A stretch of DNA of 64,000 nt from Mytilisepta virgata (lineage: Eukaryota > Mollusca > Bivalvia > Mytilida > Mytilidae). The DNA lies in the NCBI GenBank assembly GCA_028015205.1, contig CM051518.1, positions 34,748,001-34,812,000 of the forward strand, read 5' to 3'. Below, one piece after another: positions 23,670 to 35,878 of the stretch. The stretch's first letter is position 1; each line of letters starts with the position of its first letter. A model generated the notes under the pieces. It was not told the origin of the DNA. It made no database searches and worked only from the letters and a program-made list of their open reading frames with translations. The position numbers were made by a program, and so were the translations under genes.

Positions 23670-25370
23670 TCCTTTTTTTATGTCATTAGCCTTTCTGGAA
23701 TAGCTCCCTGTGTCCTTAGGTACTTTTTTTATTTTTCCTTTTTGGTCTTCAGTGCATTTTCATTTTGGTTGATAGAATGATAAATTATTACTTGATATCA
23801 TGTTGACAATAAAAATCAAATCACAGCGAGAGTAGAAAAAGACCAACTAAATAGTGAACAAAAGTCAATGTTTTTGATAAATCATTTCTTATATTCGAGT
23901 ATTGATTTTGGTTTCAAGCAATAGTAACGAGACAGTTGTCAGTTGTTACCACTCAACAAAGTTATTTTTTTAGACAATTTCGAGTGTCCCTTACGTATAA
24001 CCTCTTAGATTGCTTTCGACTTTACTTTTACTCATTTCTGCATATTGTTCTATTGTACAATATTTGTTTGACAAAATATTTGACAAATATTTGACAAAAT
24101 CAATAATATTAATAGAATGCTCATAGAATATTTTTTGTCTAATTGTTACTTCATAATTTTGTCTTTTAATTGATGTAATTGAGAGACGGTCGCAGATTTA
24201 AAGCAAAGTGTTTTACTTAACGAAAAGAGTTTTTCGGAATCATACATTTCAGTTATCTTTCTTAGATCGAATCACGGAATCATGGTATCTATCGTTAATT
24301 TTTTGTATTATTTAGTAGCTAAGGCATATAGACAGGTATGTAACAAGAGTACAATATTAATATAAATATATCATTACATTTTCACAATGTTTTTTTTTTT
24401 TACTTTTTGGTCATTTTGGTATTTACGCTAGCTATTTAGTTCTCCGGCTTTCCATACTATTTGCCTCTAGAATGCAAAGAACCAATTCGGTTTCTATGTT
24501 AATCTCCATATGGGGGTACAAAGATATGAAAGAAAATTTCATAAAAATAAAAATTAATTTCTTGAAAAATAACAGCACCTCAATTAAGTGGAAAGGTATC
24601 CGATTAATTTAATGCAACTAAAATAGTACGTTCCCATGGCGTTTCATGCCGAAAAATGAGGCTCAAAAAGGGGGGATAAATTTTTGCTAAAAATCGGGGG
24701 GTACCCACTAAAATCATTGAAATTACCCACATTCTTAAAAGCTAGTTTGAAATTGTTTTATCTCATATGTTCGGAAGGAAGAACCTCTGCCGTTTAAAAT
24801 TATTTATTATTTAATTTAATATTGACCAATGGGCAGCGAGTCTCACTTTCATTTCAGCGCTAAATGTTCCCTTCACAAGATGTCTGCGCCCTGTATTTTA
24901 TGAATTGGTACATTGTATCCTCTAACAGCGCTGGACGGACATGATTTGTCGAAATGTGAATCTTTTGCAGCCAAACAGGAATTATGAAATTACCTCAGAG
25001 TGCTAATTTGGGATCCCGAGTATAATCTTTGCTGTCTTAAGTATTTCTTGTAATGAATCTATCTAAACAGAAAACATTTTATAAGGCGAAAATGTTAATT
25101 ATCCAGGTTAATGTCATATCGGAAACACTTGCTTGGCTAAAAAACTTATCGAATGGAATTCATTAAAGCAGTTGATATAAAAAAGACCACAATAGGGATA
25201 AAGTAATTGTTTATTATTTCATTATCAGTTTTTCCATATACAAATATTTATAAAAATATTCATCGCAGATTCTTCATACTTTCTGTTTATACATTAAAAA
25301 AATCAATCAGCTCTAATGGTACGCTCGAAAAGTTGATTTTGTTAAATTTAAGGTTTGTTCCATTACAATC
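23670..25370. other. Intergenic downstream of gene C
   Basis: Nothing recognised except T-rich tracts and a short local duplication of TATTTGACAAA near 24061-24099. Confidence 0.5.
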
Positions 25371-25371
25371 A

Positions 25372-26425
25372 TCTCCAATAGAACAAGGGAAAATCACCAA
25401 AAAATAAGGAAAACTGATAATGAAACAATTAATATACGATATCTTCGACCTCTTCAGTAAAAACTTTCTTAAGCATAACATTGTCCCATTTTACCTTTCT
25501 GTAGCATATGATAATTCATATTGTAAGTGCTTTAAGTTTTGGGTTGTCTGTTCTATTTCTCATTTGTTTAGAATGCGTTATTATTGTTAAAGTTGATATA
25601 TGACTTATTCCAGAAAAGCGCATTATACGCATCAAAGTTACATTTTACTACTATTGGTGGTGGAATGTATCGCAACAGGTATTTTGAAAAGATTAAACTT
25701 TCTTTAAGTCACTCTGAATAAGTTTCGAGCATTATTCGAATTATTTTGGTAAGAGTTCAATTGAAATCTGTATCGTATATGTGATAGACCCAGCAAATAT
25801 TTATACAACCGTCAAAATATCGAGGAAAAGCCTGTATGTGATGATTTTGGGTTCGGGATTTTTTTTCCAACTTTGTATATATATAATGAGGAAGACCGTT
25901 TTTCAATGCCTTAGTTCTATCTATGATATAACAAAAGAAAGGGTAGGATGAAAATACCATCTTACTTTACCTGTCTCTGGAATTATTATTACACTATCAG
26001 TATTACTAGTAGTGTATATTACAATTTTGATATGGTTACCTTGGTAACCTTCAGAAGTTGATTTTGGCAAATGCAAGGTTAATCTCATTAAAATCAACCC
26101 AATAGAATGCATAAGAATAAGTACAAGTTAAAAAATTAACACGCTACATAACGTCAGAAGAGGAACATCACCGTAAATCAGGAAAACTGGAATTAAAACA
26201 ATTCGATGTAATAAAATTTACACCTTTTGTCATTTTTAAGCACAGTGATGTTTCACTTTTACCCTTCCGAAAAACCTAAAGTGATTCCAGGTTTATTGGG
26301 TAAATTCATATTGTAAGTGTTTTAAGCTTTGTACTGTCTGTTCTCTTTATCTTAAGTTTACCATGTGTTATTATGCTTCCGTTAATATTACTTATTCTGA
26401 ATTGCACATTGTACTCATCATTGTG
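25372..26425 (+). repeat. Diverged repeat pair, about 790 bp apart
   Basis: Bases 25372-25640 and 26150-26425 share a series of ordered matches in the same orientation: GGAAAACTG, AAACAATT, AATTCATATTGTAAGTG, TTTTAAG and CTGTCTGTTCT. They look like two old copies of one dispersed repeat or an ancient duplication. Confidence 0.5.
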
Positions 26426-26523
26426 TTTTTAAACATGGTTTTAAAATGCATCAAATTCTGGGGACGCCTACAAGAGATTCAACACCGCTAATTCAGGAAA
26501 AAATCTTTGTAAGCAATTAAATT

Positions 26524-27042
26524 GTACCAGCATTGAGGCGATGCAGGTCATGGTTTACAGTCATATCCCTGGTTACCTACACCCAGTATTTATTGTATTA
26601 CTAGCATTGAGGCAATGTAGAACATGGCTTACAGTCATATCCTTGGTTACCTACATCCAGTAGTTATTGTATTACTAGCATTGAGGCAATGTAGATCATG
26701 GCTTACAGTCATATCCCTTGTTACCTACACCCAGTAGTTATTGTTTGTACATTGTATTACTAGCATTGAGGCAATGTAGATCATGGCTTACAATCATATC
26801 CTTGGTTACCCACACCCAGTAGTTATTGTTTGTACATTGTATTACTAGCATTGAGGCAATGTAGATCCTGGCTTACAGTCATATCCCTGGTTACCTACAC
26901 CCAGTAGTTATTGTATTACTAGCATTGAGGCGATGCAGGTCATGGTTTACAGTCATATCCCTGGTTACCTATACCCAGTAGTTATTGTATTACTAGCATT
27001 GATGCAATGCAGGTCATGGTTTACAGTCATATCCCTGGCTAA
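26524..27042 (+). repeat. Seven tandem copies of a 74/85-bp unit
   Basis: Units start near 26529, 26603, 26677, 26762, 26847, 26922 and 26996, each with AGCATTGA(G/T)GC, ATGG(T/C)TTACA and CCTGGTTACCTACACCC. Two units carry an 11-base insertion (TTTGTACATTG). The outer units share a CGATGCAGGTCATGGTTTAC-type variant, while the inner units share CAATGTAGATCATGGCTTAC. Confidence 0.85.
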
Positions 27043-27129
27043 AAGTGTCTAACTTTTTAATGAAAAAGATAACTTCACCGGGTCGTTTGTACAATATTGC
27101 CAACTACATAGAAATTGTCTTCTGATAAA

Positions 27130-27332
27130 TTAAATAACAATCCAAAGATACTAATATTAGATATAGTAAATTTATACTATGCTGTATACGACGCATTTCA
27201 AGGAGTTACCTCTCATCAGCAGCATTAAAACCGAAACATTTGGAAGACCAAAAACCAAACTTATATTAAACAAGAAGTACTCAACCAATAATACCGAAAT
27301 AGGAAGCCAAATTTCAGCTAAGTAGATCTACC
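27130..27332 (+). repeat. Dispersed repeat, copy 1 of pair with 54886-55086
   Basis: About 200 bases are nearly identical to 54886-55086 (same strand): ACAATCCAAAGAT at the start, CTAAG(T/G)AGATCTACC at the end, with only a handful of substitutions. In this copy the 54.9-kb frame is cut by a TAG. Source gene or element not identified. Confidence 0.75.
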
Positions 27333-28092
27333 ATGTGCAATACAAGGAATTTAAGCCAAGTAAGGAATATTAATAATAGTTTGGTAACTTTAGATACATG
27401 TAGAAAAAATAATCCTCTGCTGATTTTTTCTTTAAATTTTAGTTATCTTGATGTAATGAACTATGTTTGTAAAAGGAAAAAGGTGTGGTCTTTGTTTGTG
27501 ATTATTGCAGAGATATATAAGAAAAAAACACAAATTTTAGAGTGGTATAAGGGTATTTCTTGAAGGATACTATGACGTCAAAATATGTATGTCTGTATCG
27601 TATTCCCTTAAGATAATTTTTTAAATTGCTTTAATTGTTGAAATTTTTCTTTGATAATTCTGTTTTTAAATTCATTCAAAGGTAAAGTTTCAACCGCCCT
27701 GAAAGGTGAAATTGGATATCCGTTTTAAACTACCTTTTAGTTGCCTCTGCTGACCGCCAAGTCTTCGAGGATATTGTAAGCTAAATTTTTTATTGAACCC
27801 TAATTATTTTGATATTTGAATCTGATCTATAACAAGGTAATTATATAAGTAGGCTTTCCAAAATTTCCCCCATAAACCTACTGATGATATACAGGTTGTC
27901 GACATATAATTTTATTTGAGGTCTAACAGACAATTTGATTGGTTGTTAATGATTAGACAAACATATATATTACTTTTGATGTTTGAAAAAAAACTTCTTT
28001 AGTTAATATATTGCTGTTCAGTAGGTGAAAATTAAGATTAATATATAACTAAAACCTTATATTATAACAATACTATTATTAAAAACAGAATA

Positions 28093-28219
28093 TAGTAATA
28101 AAGGTTATTTTGAAGGAATTTATTAATGTGTTAACGCGGGCGATTCACTCACAAACAATGCAAAGTGATAAGCCCGAGTTTACACATTGATAAATTCCGT
28201 AAAAATAACCTTTATTACT
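28093..28219. mobile_element. Foldback element
   Basis: Left arm 28093-28131 (TAGTAATAAAGGTTATTTT...) pairs with right arm 28182-28219 (...AAATAACCTTTATTACT). Weaker pairing continues inward (CGCGGGC with GCCCGAG). Non-coding; a MITE-like hairpin of a different family from the one at 16.9 kb. Confidence 0.65.
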
Positions 28220-28864
28220 TATAATTCCACATTAATGCAGAAATATGACGTTTTCCATTTGAAATTAACATTTTCCTCGTGCATTATATTGCATGCGTAC
28301 GTATTCATACGCACGACACAATGAAAGGAATTTACATTATAATTTTTTAGCGGAAGTTGCTGTTAGCCAACGAAATTACTGCATTTGACGTTTGGAAATC
28401 AACATTGAAATTATTTTATGATAAATATATATTTCCTACAACTAAAACATTTAATGCATGTAGATAATTACCGGGAATTATTATAAATTTTAACTCCAAA
28501 TCACGGTCATGTGGAATGTATACACGAATGCACCGTCAGTGCAGGACTTTTGCTAAGGTTTTATAAACAAACAACTAATTGAGAAGACGCATGTCGAAAA
28601 ATGCGTCGGATATCTTTTGTAAAGATAGTACTTTTTATAGTGTTCTGAAAAACGCTTTTTTGAATTGGGTTTGACATAAATTACTGGAGGTTGTTTTAGG
28701 CGACGCTGAAAGTCTATTTTTGTTGATACACATTGATGATTTTGAGTACAAGACTCCCGTTCTTCTTTTGCAGTTGCCAAACCCATGTATCCTTAAAATT
28801 TCTGTATACCACTCTAATTATTGCTGGCATTTTGAGGATTCAGTAAGGCTAAATTGTCTTCATG

Positions 28865-29730
28865 TATAATATTACTGGTATAACTGTATAATATTACTGG
28901 TATAACTGTATAATATTACTGGTATAACGGTATAATATTACTGGCATGACTGGTATAACTGTATAATATTAATGGTATAACTGTATAATATTACTGGTAT
29001 AACGGTATAATATTACTGGTATAACTGTATAATATTACTGGTATAACTGTATAATATTACTGGTATAACGGTATAATATTACTGGTATAACAGTATAATA
29101 TTACTGGTATAACAGTATAATATTACTGGTATAACGGTATAATATTACTGGTATAACTGTATAATATTACTGGTATAACAGTATAATATTACTGGTATAA
29201 CTGTATAATATTACTGGTATAACTGTATAATATTACTGGTATAACTGTATAATATTACTGGTATAACGGTATAATATTACTGGTATAACTGTATAATATT
29301 ACTGGTATAACTGTATAATATTAATGGTATAACTGTATAATATTACTGGTATAACTGTATAATATTACTGGTATAACGGTATAATATTACTGGTATAACT
29401 GTATAATATTAATGGTATAACTGTATAATATTACTGGTATAACAGTATAATATTACTGGTATAACTGTATAATATTAATGGTATAACTGTATAATATTAC
29501 TGGTATAACTGTATAATATTACTGGTATAACTGTATAATATTAATGGTATAACTGTATAATATTAATGGTATAACTGTATAATATTACTGGTATAACTGT
29601 ATAATATTACTGGTATAACGGTATAATATTACTGGTATAACTGTATAATATTACTGGTATAACTGTATAATATTAATGGTATAACTGTATAATATTACTG
29701 GTATAACTGTATAATATTACTGGTATAACT
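28865..29730 (+). repeat. About 39 tandem copies of a 22-bp unit
   Basis: The unit is TATAATATTACTGGTATAAC plus a two-base variant end (TG, GG or AG); some copies have AATGG instead of ACTGG. One partial unit lies near 28940. AT-rich minisatellite with no coding value. Confidence 0.95.
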
Positions 29731-29934
29731 CTATACGAAGTTAAGACTATTGGAGAATATTCAGTAGTATCAATAGTCATGAGAGGTAAAACAAATTAAG
29801 GGAAACTAGATAGATCGTAAGTTCAATTAACTTAATTTTATACGATTACCAGGACATTCCCCCTGACAAATTATGTTTTATTCTGACATTAATGATTCCG
29901 AACTTTTCTTCACAAACCAAAAACGCTTTATATT

Positions 29935-29940
29935 TTTATT
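29935..29940 (-). terminator. Candidate poly(A) signal of the GPCR gene
   Basis: TTTATT on the plus strand reads AATAAA on the minus strand, about 660 bases after the receptor stop codon. It is the first clear match I noticed in that 3' flank; weak evidence alone. Confidence 0.3.
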
Positions 29941-30598
29941 TCCAAAATGTTTTAAATTATCCCATTCATTTTTTCTCTTACAGAACAACAAAGCTCTTGA
30001 TGCGAAACACATAATGAATGATCAAGATCGTTTTGAATATACAGCAAAGTACACAAGAGTACACATAAGCTATTATAAACCATTAACAAAATATCTTCCA
30101 GTCTCTTTGGAATTCATAGTTGTCGAGTTGATAAGGCTTGTAAATTATATTATTCGAATAAATCTCTTCTTGGAATAGTGCTTATCGTTCAGTTTTTGAT
30201 CTCTTTGAGTTACCTAATTTTAGTTCGTTGACACAGAAAATGTGTAAAGATATGATTAAACACAATTTTTTTTGACAACTGATAAAATAATACTTCCATT
30301 CAAATTGTAAAAAACTGTAGTAAAGCTATCGTGACGAAATAATTGTTTCTCTGAACCCACGTCGCATCTTATTATATTGCTTGTCAGTTTTTGTTCTTTC
30401 TTTTGGCATGAATGTCATTTCAGTGATTTGATTTTATATATTGTTTTCTCAAAAGCTTCCCCTTACCAAAATAATGTTGAAAGCAATTATAAAGTTTACA
30501 AGCCATATCGTGACAGACCATTTACTGATTCAATACACAGTTAAGATATCTGTATGCCAAAGGTTCTGGTGTCTTTTCAATATGGCCACTGATATTTT

Positions 30599-30817
30599 CT
30601 ACACCAAAGCGGGATCAACGTTTTCTATAGACAGTTTTGTCGATCTCCTGTGTTGTCTCTGATATTGAGAACCATTCAATGATGTACGGTATTTCCCATT
30701 TTGTGAAAAACTCGTCCTCACCGACATATCATCCGAAAAGTCTGGAAAATCTTGGTCTTTATAAAACTTTCTGCAGCATTTTCGGAATATACGACGAAAT
30801 GCACGTTTAAACTTGTC
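30599..30817 (-). CDS. Peptide GPCR, last coding exon (helix 8 and C-terminal tail)
   Basis: On the minus strand, acceptor TTTATATAG (ends 30818) is followed in phase 0 by 72 codons and TAG at 30601-30599. The peptide starts DKFKRAFRRIFRKCCRKF, a typical amphipathic basic helix 8 with a Cys pair suited to palmitoylation. It continues as a Ser/Thr/Arg-rich tail (DFSDDMSVRTSFS, RRSTKLSIENVDPALV) that could carry phosphorylation sites. It directly continues ...NPFIYGLLN from the 35.8-kb exon, giving GLLNDKFKRAF, the usual TM7-helix 8 join of rhodopsin-family receptors. No other frame here looks real. Together the three exons give the C-terminal 136 residues. Confidence 0.85.
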   Translation of the reverse strand, partial: DKFKRAFRRIFRKCCRKFYKDQDFPDFSDDMSVRTSFSQNGKYRTSLNGSQYQRQHRRSTKLSIENVDPALV

Positions 30818-32404
30818 CTATATAAAAGAAAATATGTAATTGATATGACTAGATGAAAATAATTATGTGAACAAGTCATACGGGTGATACCTACTTTAAA
30901 AATGTAAAGTATCTCTGGGCTGGCAAGATAGGTAGTTCTCAAGGATAAAAATGCTGAAAACGTCTATCAAAAGGACAAATGTTTTTTGTTTGAATTTCGA
31001 TTAATTTTTTACACAAAATCATGCATTTTCGTCTCACACCATGCTTTGACGCACATCCGGCAGCCCTATAGTTGTTACAACAGAAATATCATACCACATA
31101 AAATGTATCTTTAGTTGTGAAAGACTTAATTTTCAATACATGTATGTGGCGACATTAAACACAAAACTTGAACTCTTCCTTTGATTAAATTTCCTCATAA
31201 ATTACATTCTCATCACTTCAATATAGCTAGCTGATATCGGGTTTTAGGAGAATTGACAAGTAGGCTACTTTTTATCGTTGAACTGAACCAGTTAACATTG
31301 TTTGAGAAGAGATTTATATAGCGTTTTATTTGAATAGAAACAATTCATGTCTTAAGGAATGCTTGAGACAAATCAGATAGAACTTCATCAGAACAGTAAT
31401 GAATGGAACGTAGACTAATAGAATTTAGATCGGCCAATTGAATTAAGGGAAGGAATCTTTCAGATTTTTTTTCTGAATGATATAAGATATTATAGTAGTA
31501 TAAACTAAAATTTGTACATTGGACAATGAAATGGTCTGATAATTTTCACTGATATCCTTATATACCAGTTCCTAATAAATTAATATATTTCTATTTCTGC
31601 ATTCATTTTGAATTCTGTATAAATGTAACTTATCAATCACACGATATAACTGATTGTTAAGAGTTTTTGTCATTGTTAATCAAGCACTCCTCCGACAAGT
31701 AAATGAACCACAAAAATTTCATTTGGTTTTTCCCAAAAATGACTTTTCTGATAGACTCGTTTTGTGTTTTGATAAATGACGTTATTACGAGAAAAATAAG
31801 ATTAATATTTCCTAACCATTAGATTTATATCATATTCCGTCAATTTACAAATCAACAGAGGTTTATTAAACTGTATACCCAGCGGAAGAGGAACATGTAT
31901 TAATGTGTATTTAGTCTACTTTTGTAATGTAGCATCCATTGTTTTCGTCTGATGGCTAAAGTATACTATAGTACAATATAACGATAGATGTCACGCATTA
32001 GGCAAGATCTCATATCATAAGACATTTTTTATCACATTAAAAGGTTGGCATATATATAGAAATTGTTAAATAGATTTTGAGATAACCATTGCTAAGGCAG
32101 TTCTGACCAGTTTAAACACTCTTAAGTTTCAGCATAGTTGGTCTAAAACAACTTTCCTAGCACCTGTTTAGACAAGGGACAATTTACACTTTGGGATCAA
32201 TTAATTCTTTGAATTCTTTGTCTAACAAATTGATACACTATTCAAACTTTTGATTCAAAAACATATGTTCTGTGTGATCTTATTCACCGATGCTTCTGAC
32301 TGAAAAAATGTAAATAGAAGTATTACAACTGGTTTAAATTGAATAAAGGCTAATTAAGTTGTCAAAACGAGTACAATTTTGAAGAAGTACACAGAAGCTG
32401 GAAT

Positions 32405-32515
32405 TCGTTTAAAGAAACTCGAATTTCTAATCGACAATATATTTTTTTATTTGGAAAAATTTTGTTTAAACGACTATTTGAATTCCTATATGTACAGTTA
32501 CGCTTCATGTGAGGA
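32405..32515 (+). pseudogene. Reverse-transcriptase fragment, badly decayed
   Basis: The plus-strand frame reads KKLEFLIDNIFF, resembling MLEFLVDN at 50.18 kb just ahead of that copy's RT core. The matching region stops where the 25-bp array begins (32517). Confidence 0.35.
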
Positions 32516-32516
32516 G

Positions 32517-34139
32517 AAGTCGTTACAAGGGCTAGAGACAAAAGTCGTTACATGAACTAGAGACAAAAGTCGTTACAAGAGCTAGACAAAAGTCGTTACA
32601 AGGGCTAGAGACAAAAGTCGTTACAAGGGCTAGAGACAAAAGTCGTTACAAGAACTAGAGACAAAAGTCGTTACAAGGGCTAGAGACAAAAGTCGTTACA
32701 AGAGCTAGAGACAAAAGTCGTTACAAGAGCTAGAGACAAAAGTCGTTATAAGGGCTAGAGACAAAAGTCGTTACAAGGGCTAGAGACAATAGTTGTTATA
32801 AGGGCTAGAGACAAAGTCGTTACAAGAGCTAGAGACAAAAGTCGTTACAAGGGCTAGAGACAAAAGTCGTTATAAGGGCTAGAGACAAAAGTCGTTACAA
32901 GGGCTAGAGACAAAAGTCGTTACAAGAGCTAGAGACGAAAGTCGTTACAAAAGCTAGACAAAGTCGTTACAAGGGCTAGAGACAAAAGTCGTTACAAGAG
33001 CTAGAGACAAAAGTCGTTACAAGGGCTAGAGACAAAAGTCGTTATAAGGGCTAGAGACAAAAGTCGTTACAAGGGCTAGAGACAATAGTCGTTATAAGGG
33101 CTAGAGACAAAAGTCGTTACAAGGGCTAGAGACAAAAGTCGTTATAAGGGCTAGAGACAAAAGTCGTTACAAGGGCTAGAGACAATAGTCGTTATAAGGG
33201 CTAGAGACAAAAGTCGTTACAAGAGCTAGAGACAAAAGTCGTTACAAGGGCTAGAGACAAAAGTCTTTATAAAGGCTAGAGACAAAAGTCGTTACAAGGG
33301 CTAGAGACAAAAGTCGTTACAAGAGCTAGAGACAAAAGTCGTTACAAGAGCTAGAGACAAAAGTCGTTACAGGGGCTAGAGACAAAAGTCGTCACAAGAG
33401 CTAGATACAAAAGTCATTACACGGGCTAGAGACAAAAGTCGTTACAAGGGCTAGAGACAAAGGTCGTTACAAGAGCTAGAGACAAAAATCGTTACAAGGG
33501 CTAGAGACAAAAGTCGTTACAAGGGCTAGAGACAAAAGTCGTTATAAGGGCTAGAGACAAAAGTCGTTACAAGAGCTAGAGACAAAAGTCGTTACAAGGG
33601 CTAGAGACAAAAGTCGTTACAAGAGCTAGAGACAAAAGTCGTTACAAGAGCTAGAGACGAAAGTCGTTACAAGGGCTAGAGACAAAAGTCGTTACAAGAG
33701 CTAGAGACAAAAGTCGTTATAAGGGCTAGAGACAAAAGTCGTTATAAGGGTTAGAGACAAAAGTTGTTACAAGGGCTAGAGACAATAGTCGTTATAAGGG
33801 TTAGAGACAAAAGTCGTTACAAGAGCTAGAGACAAAAGTCGTTACAAGGGCTAGAGACAAAAGTCGTTACAGGGGCTAGAGACAAAAGTCGTCACAAGAG
33901 CTAGATACAAAAGTCATTACAAGGGCTAGAGACAAAAGTCGTTATAAGGGCTAGAGACAAAAGTCGTTACAAGAGCTAGAGACAAAAGTCGTTACAAAGG
34001 GCTAGAGACAAAAGTCGTTACAAGAGCTAGATACAAAAGTCATTACAAGGGCTAGAGACAAAAGTCGTTACAAGGGCTAGAGAAAAAAGTCGTTACAAGG
34101 GCTAGAGACAAAAGTCGTGACAAGGGCTAGAGACAAAAG
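32517..34139 (+). repeat. About 65 tandem copies of a 25-bp unit
   Basis: The unit is GACAAAAGTCGTTACAAGGG followed by CTAGA. Variants include ACAAGAGCTAG, ATAAGGGCTAG and ACAATAGT. Some longer runs of variants recur, pointing to block duplications (for example ACAGGGGCTAG, then GTCACAAGAGCTAGAT, near 33369 and 33869). It lies in the intron between the TM7 and tail exons of the GPCR. Confidence 0.95.
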
Positions 34140-34670
34140 AGAAGATATATCGAATTTATTTTCTCAACTTTTATGATAACTGTATTTTATCTATTTCACT
34201 GAAATCAAAGACGTTGTCAAACGTCCACTTCTTTTTATTTTTTTTTACTTTATATATCTAGACTTATCCCTATATACAGAGGACAACGGAGAAAAAACCT
34301 ATGACAAATATGACGATTTTACTTTTCATTGTTAACTTTCCGGTTCTCAATAGAAATGTATCCTGTGGTGCTTAAGTCTTGTTTTACACGTTTTTCTGTA
34401 TTTCTATTCTTTGATTAGTATTTGTTCTCTATGATACTTCTACTTGTTCTCGACTGCTCGCCTTTCCTCTATGCATAGCCTTTTCATTTTTACTTCGACT
34501 TATTGCTTCGGAATTATTCGGATAACTGATAGAGACATTTCGCTTTTTAAAGTTTAGTTTACATCTTTTGTCAAAGCTGCTAAAATATCTTTAATAACCT
34601 GCTGATAGAAAGTGTTGTTAGCAGCGATGTTCTATCAAAGAACAAAGTTTTATATAAAATAGCTTTTCTC

Positions 34671-35003
34671 ACCGAGTACAGATCTGTCAACGGAACTACA
34701 AGTAGAACTTGCTCCAGGACAAAGCTGCCCTAACAAAGAACAGAGATTTTCTAACCGAGTACAGATCTGTCAACGGAAATACAAGTAGAGCGTGTTCCAG
34801 GACAGAGCTGCACTAACAAAGAACAGAGATTTTCTAACCGAGTACAGATCTGTAAACGGAAATACAAGTAGAGCTTGTTCCAGGACAGAGCTGCACTAAC
34901 AAAGAACAGAGATTTTCTAACCGAGTATAGATCTGTAAACGGAAATACAAGTAGAACTTGCACCAAAACAGAGCTGTATTAACATAGAACAGATATTTTC
35001 TAA
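34671..35003 (+). repeat. Four tandem copies of an 83-bp unit
   Basis: Units start at 34671, 34754, 34837 and 34920 with ACCGAGTA(C/T)AGATCTGT. They contain GGAA(A/C)TACAAGTAGA and AACA(A/T)AGAACAGA. The last unit is the most diverged. A minus-strand open frame here is only the repeat read through. Confidence 0.9.
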
Positions 35004-35203
35004 CCTAAAAAGGAGCTGCTAAAATAGCTGTACAAACCTAAAACTTAATTGTTAGCATATAAAACAGGTGCTAGCAGATATGTTCCTTGACAGATTAGAC
35101 CAGAGCTATAGCAGTTTTTGTAACCGATAAGGTCACAACTGTGCATCAGCGTGACTATTGAAATATATACGTACATATTATCAGGTTTCCTGCAAACGTA
35201 TAT

Positions 35204-35322
35204 CGTAAAATATCAGCCGCGAGACACAATGTGAAGCTTTTTCGGCGAGTGAGCGTAGCGAACGAGCCAAAAAGCTTCATATTGTGTCGAGCGGCTTATA
35301 TTTTACAATATTTGTTTGAAGA
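35204..35322. mobile_element. Foldback element with central GAGCGTAGCGAACGAG
   Basis: The arms, 35204-35248 and 35279-35322, pair over about 44 bases (GTAAAATATCAGCCGCGAG against CTCGAGCGG-type complement; GAAGCTTTTT against AAAAAGCTTC). The short loop contains GTGAGCGTAGCGAACGAG. Immediately after it (35405-35530) the phrase CTGATATATTCGGGTCA occurs twice. Confidence 0.7.
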
Positions 35323-35787
35323 AAACTTGATGATAAATTTATCGTATTGTTAACTAGCAATCTTAATGGAATTTCTTACTTTTCAATGGCCATCCGCCTA
35401 TAACCGGATGTTTTCCTGATATATTCGGGTCAACGTTGGGTCAAACATTATGACGTCGCTGATATATTCGGGTCAGCTCATATTAGGGTCGGGTCAACTC
35501 TTTACGACGTCACAGTGCCGAAATACGGGAAATTCTGAAGGCCTCAGCAGGACAATATAGCCATAGGGAAATACGATAATAAAAAATATCTACGTCTTGG
35601 ATAAAATCAAATAAAAGTTTGAATATTTAGCTTTTGTAAAAGTAACGAAAGATCAAATTAAAAAAAAGAACTTAAATGTCAATAAAAAACTTTGGATAGG
35701 GTTTTACTTGGGAAGTTTATATGTGTTTATATGTTGGTACAGCAAAACAATAATATCAGTCTTCTGTCAGTTATCGTATATACTTAC

Positions 35788-35878
35788 ATTGAGAAGTCCA
35801 TAGATAAATGGATTGTAACAAGAATTACTCATAGCAAGCCAGTTTGAGCAGAACCATATAATGTTGATGTACTTGTAC
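35788..35878 (-). CDS. Peptide GPCR, TM7 exon
   Basis: On the minus strand, acceptor TTATTTCAG is followed by 91 bases and donor GTAAGT (35787-35782). The first base completes a Lys codon begun in the TM6 exon. The translation YKYINIIWFCSNWLAMSN then SCYNPFIYGLLN is transmembrane helix 7 of a class A (rhodopsin-family) receptor, with the NPxxY signature as NPFIY. The WFC-x-x-WLAMSNSCYNPFIYG wording is, from memory, closest to insect and mollusc peptide receptors of the leucokinin type, with RYamide/luqin and NPY-like receptors as alternatives. This subfamily call is tentative. The exon ends at a codon boundary, matching the next exon. Confidence 0.9.

Noticed and set aside
29873..30178. 101-codon plus-strand frame with a TTTTCTCTTACAG acceptor-like site
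   Set aside because: The composition is AT-driven, no partner exon exists, and it lies in the 3' flank of the minus-strand receptor gene.
32517..34139. CRISPR-like array
   Set aside because: Direct 25-base tandem units without spacers, in a eukaryotic intron.
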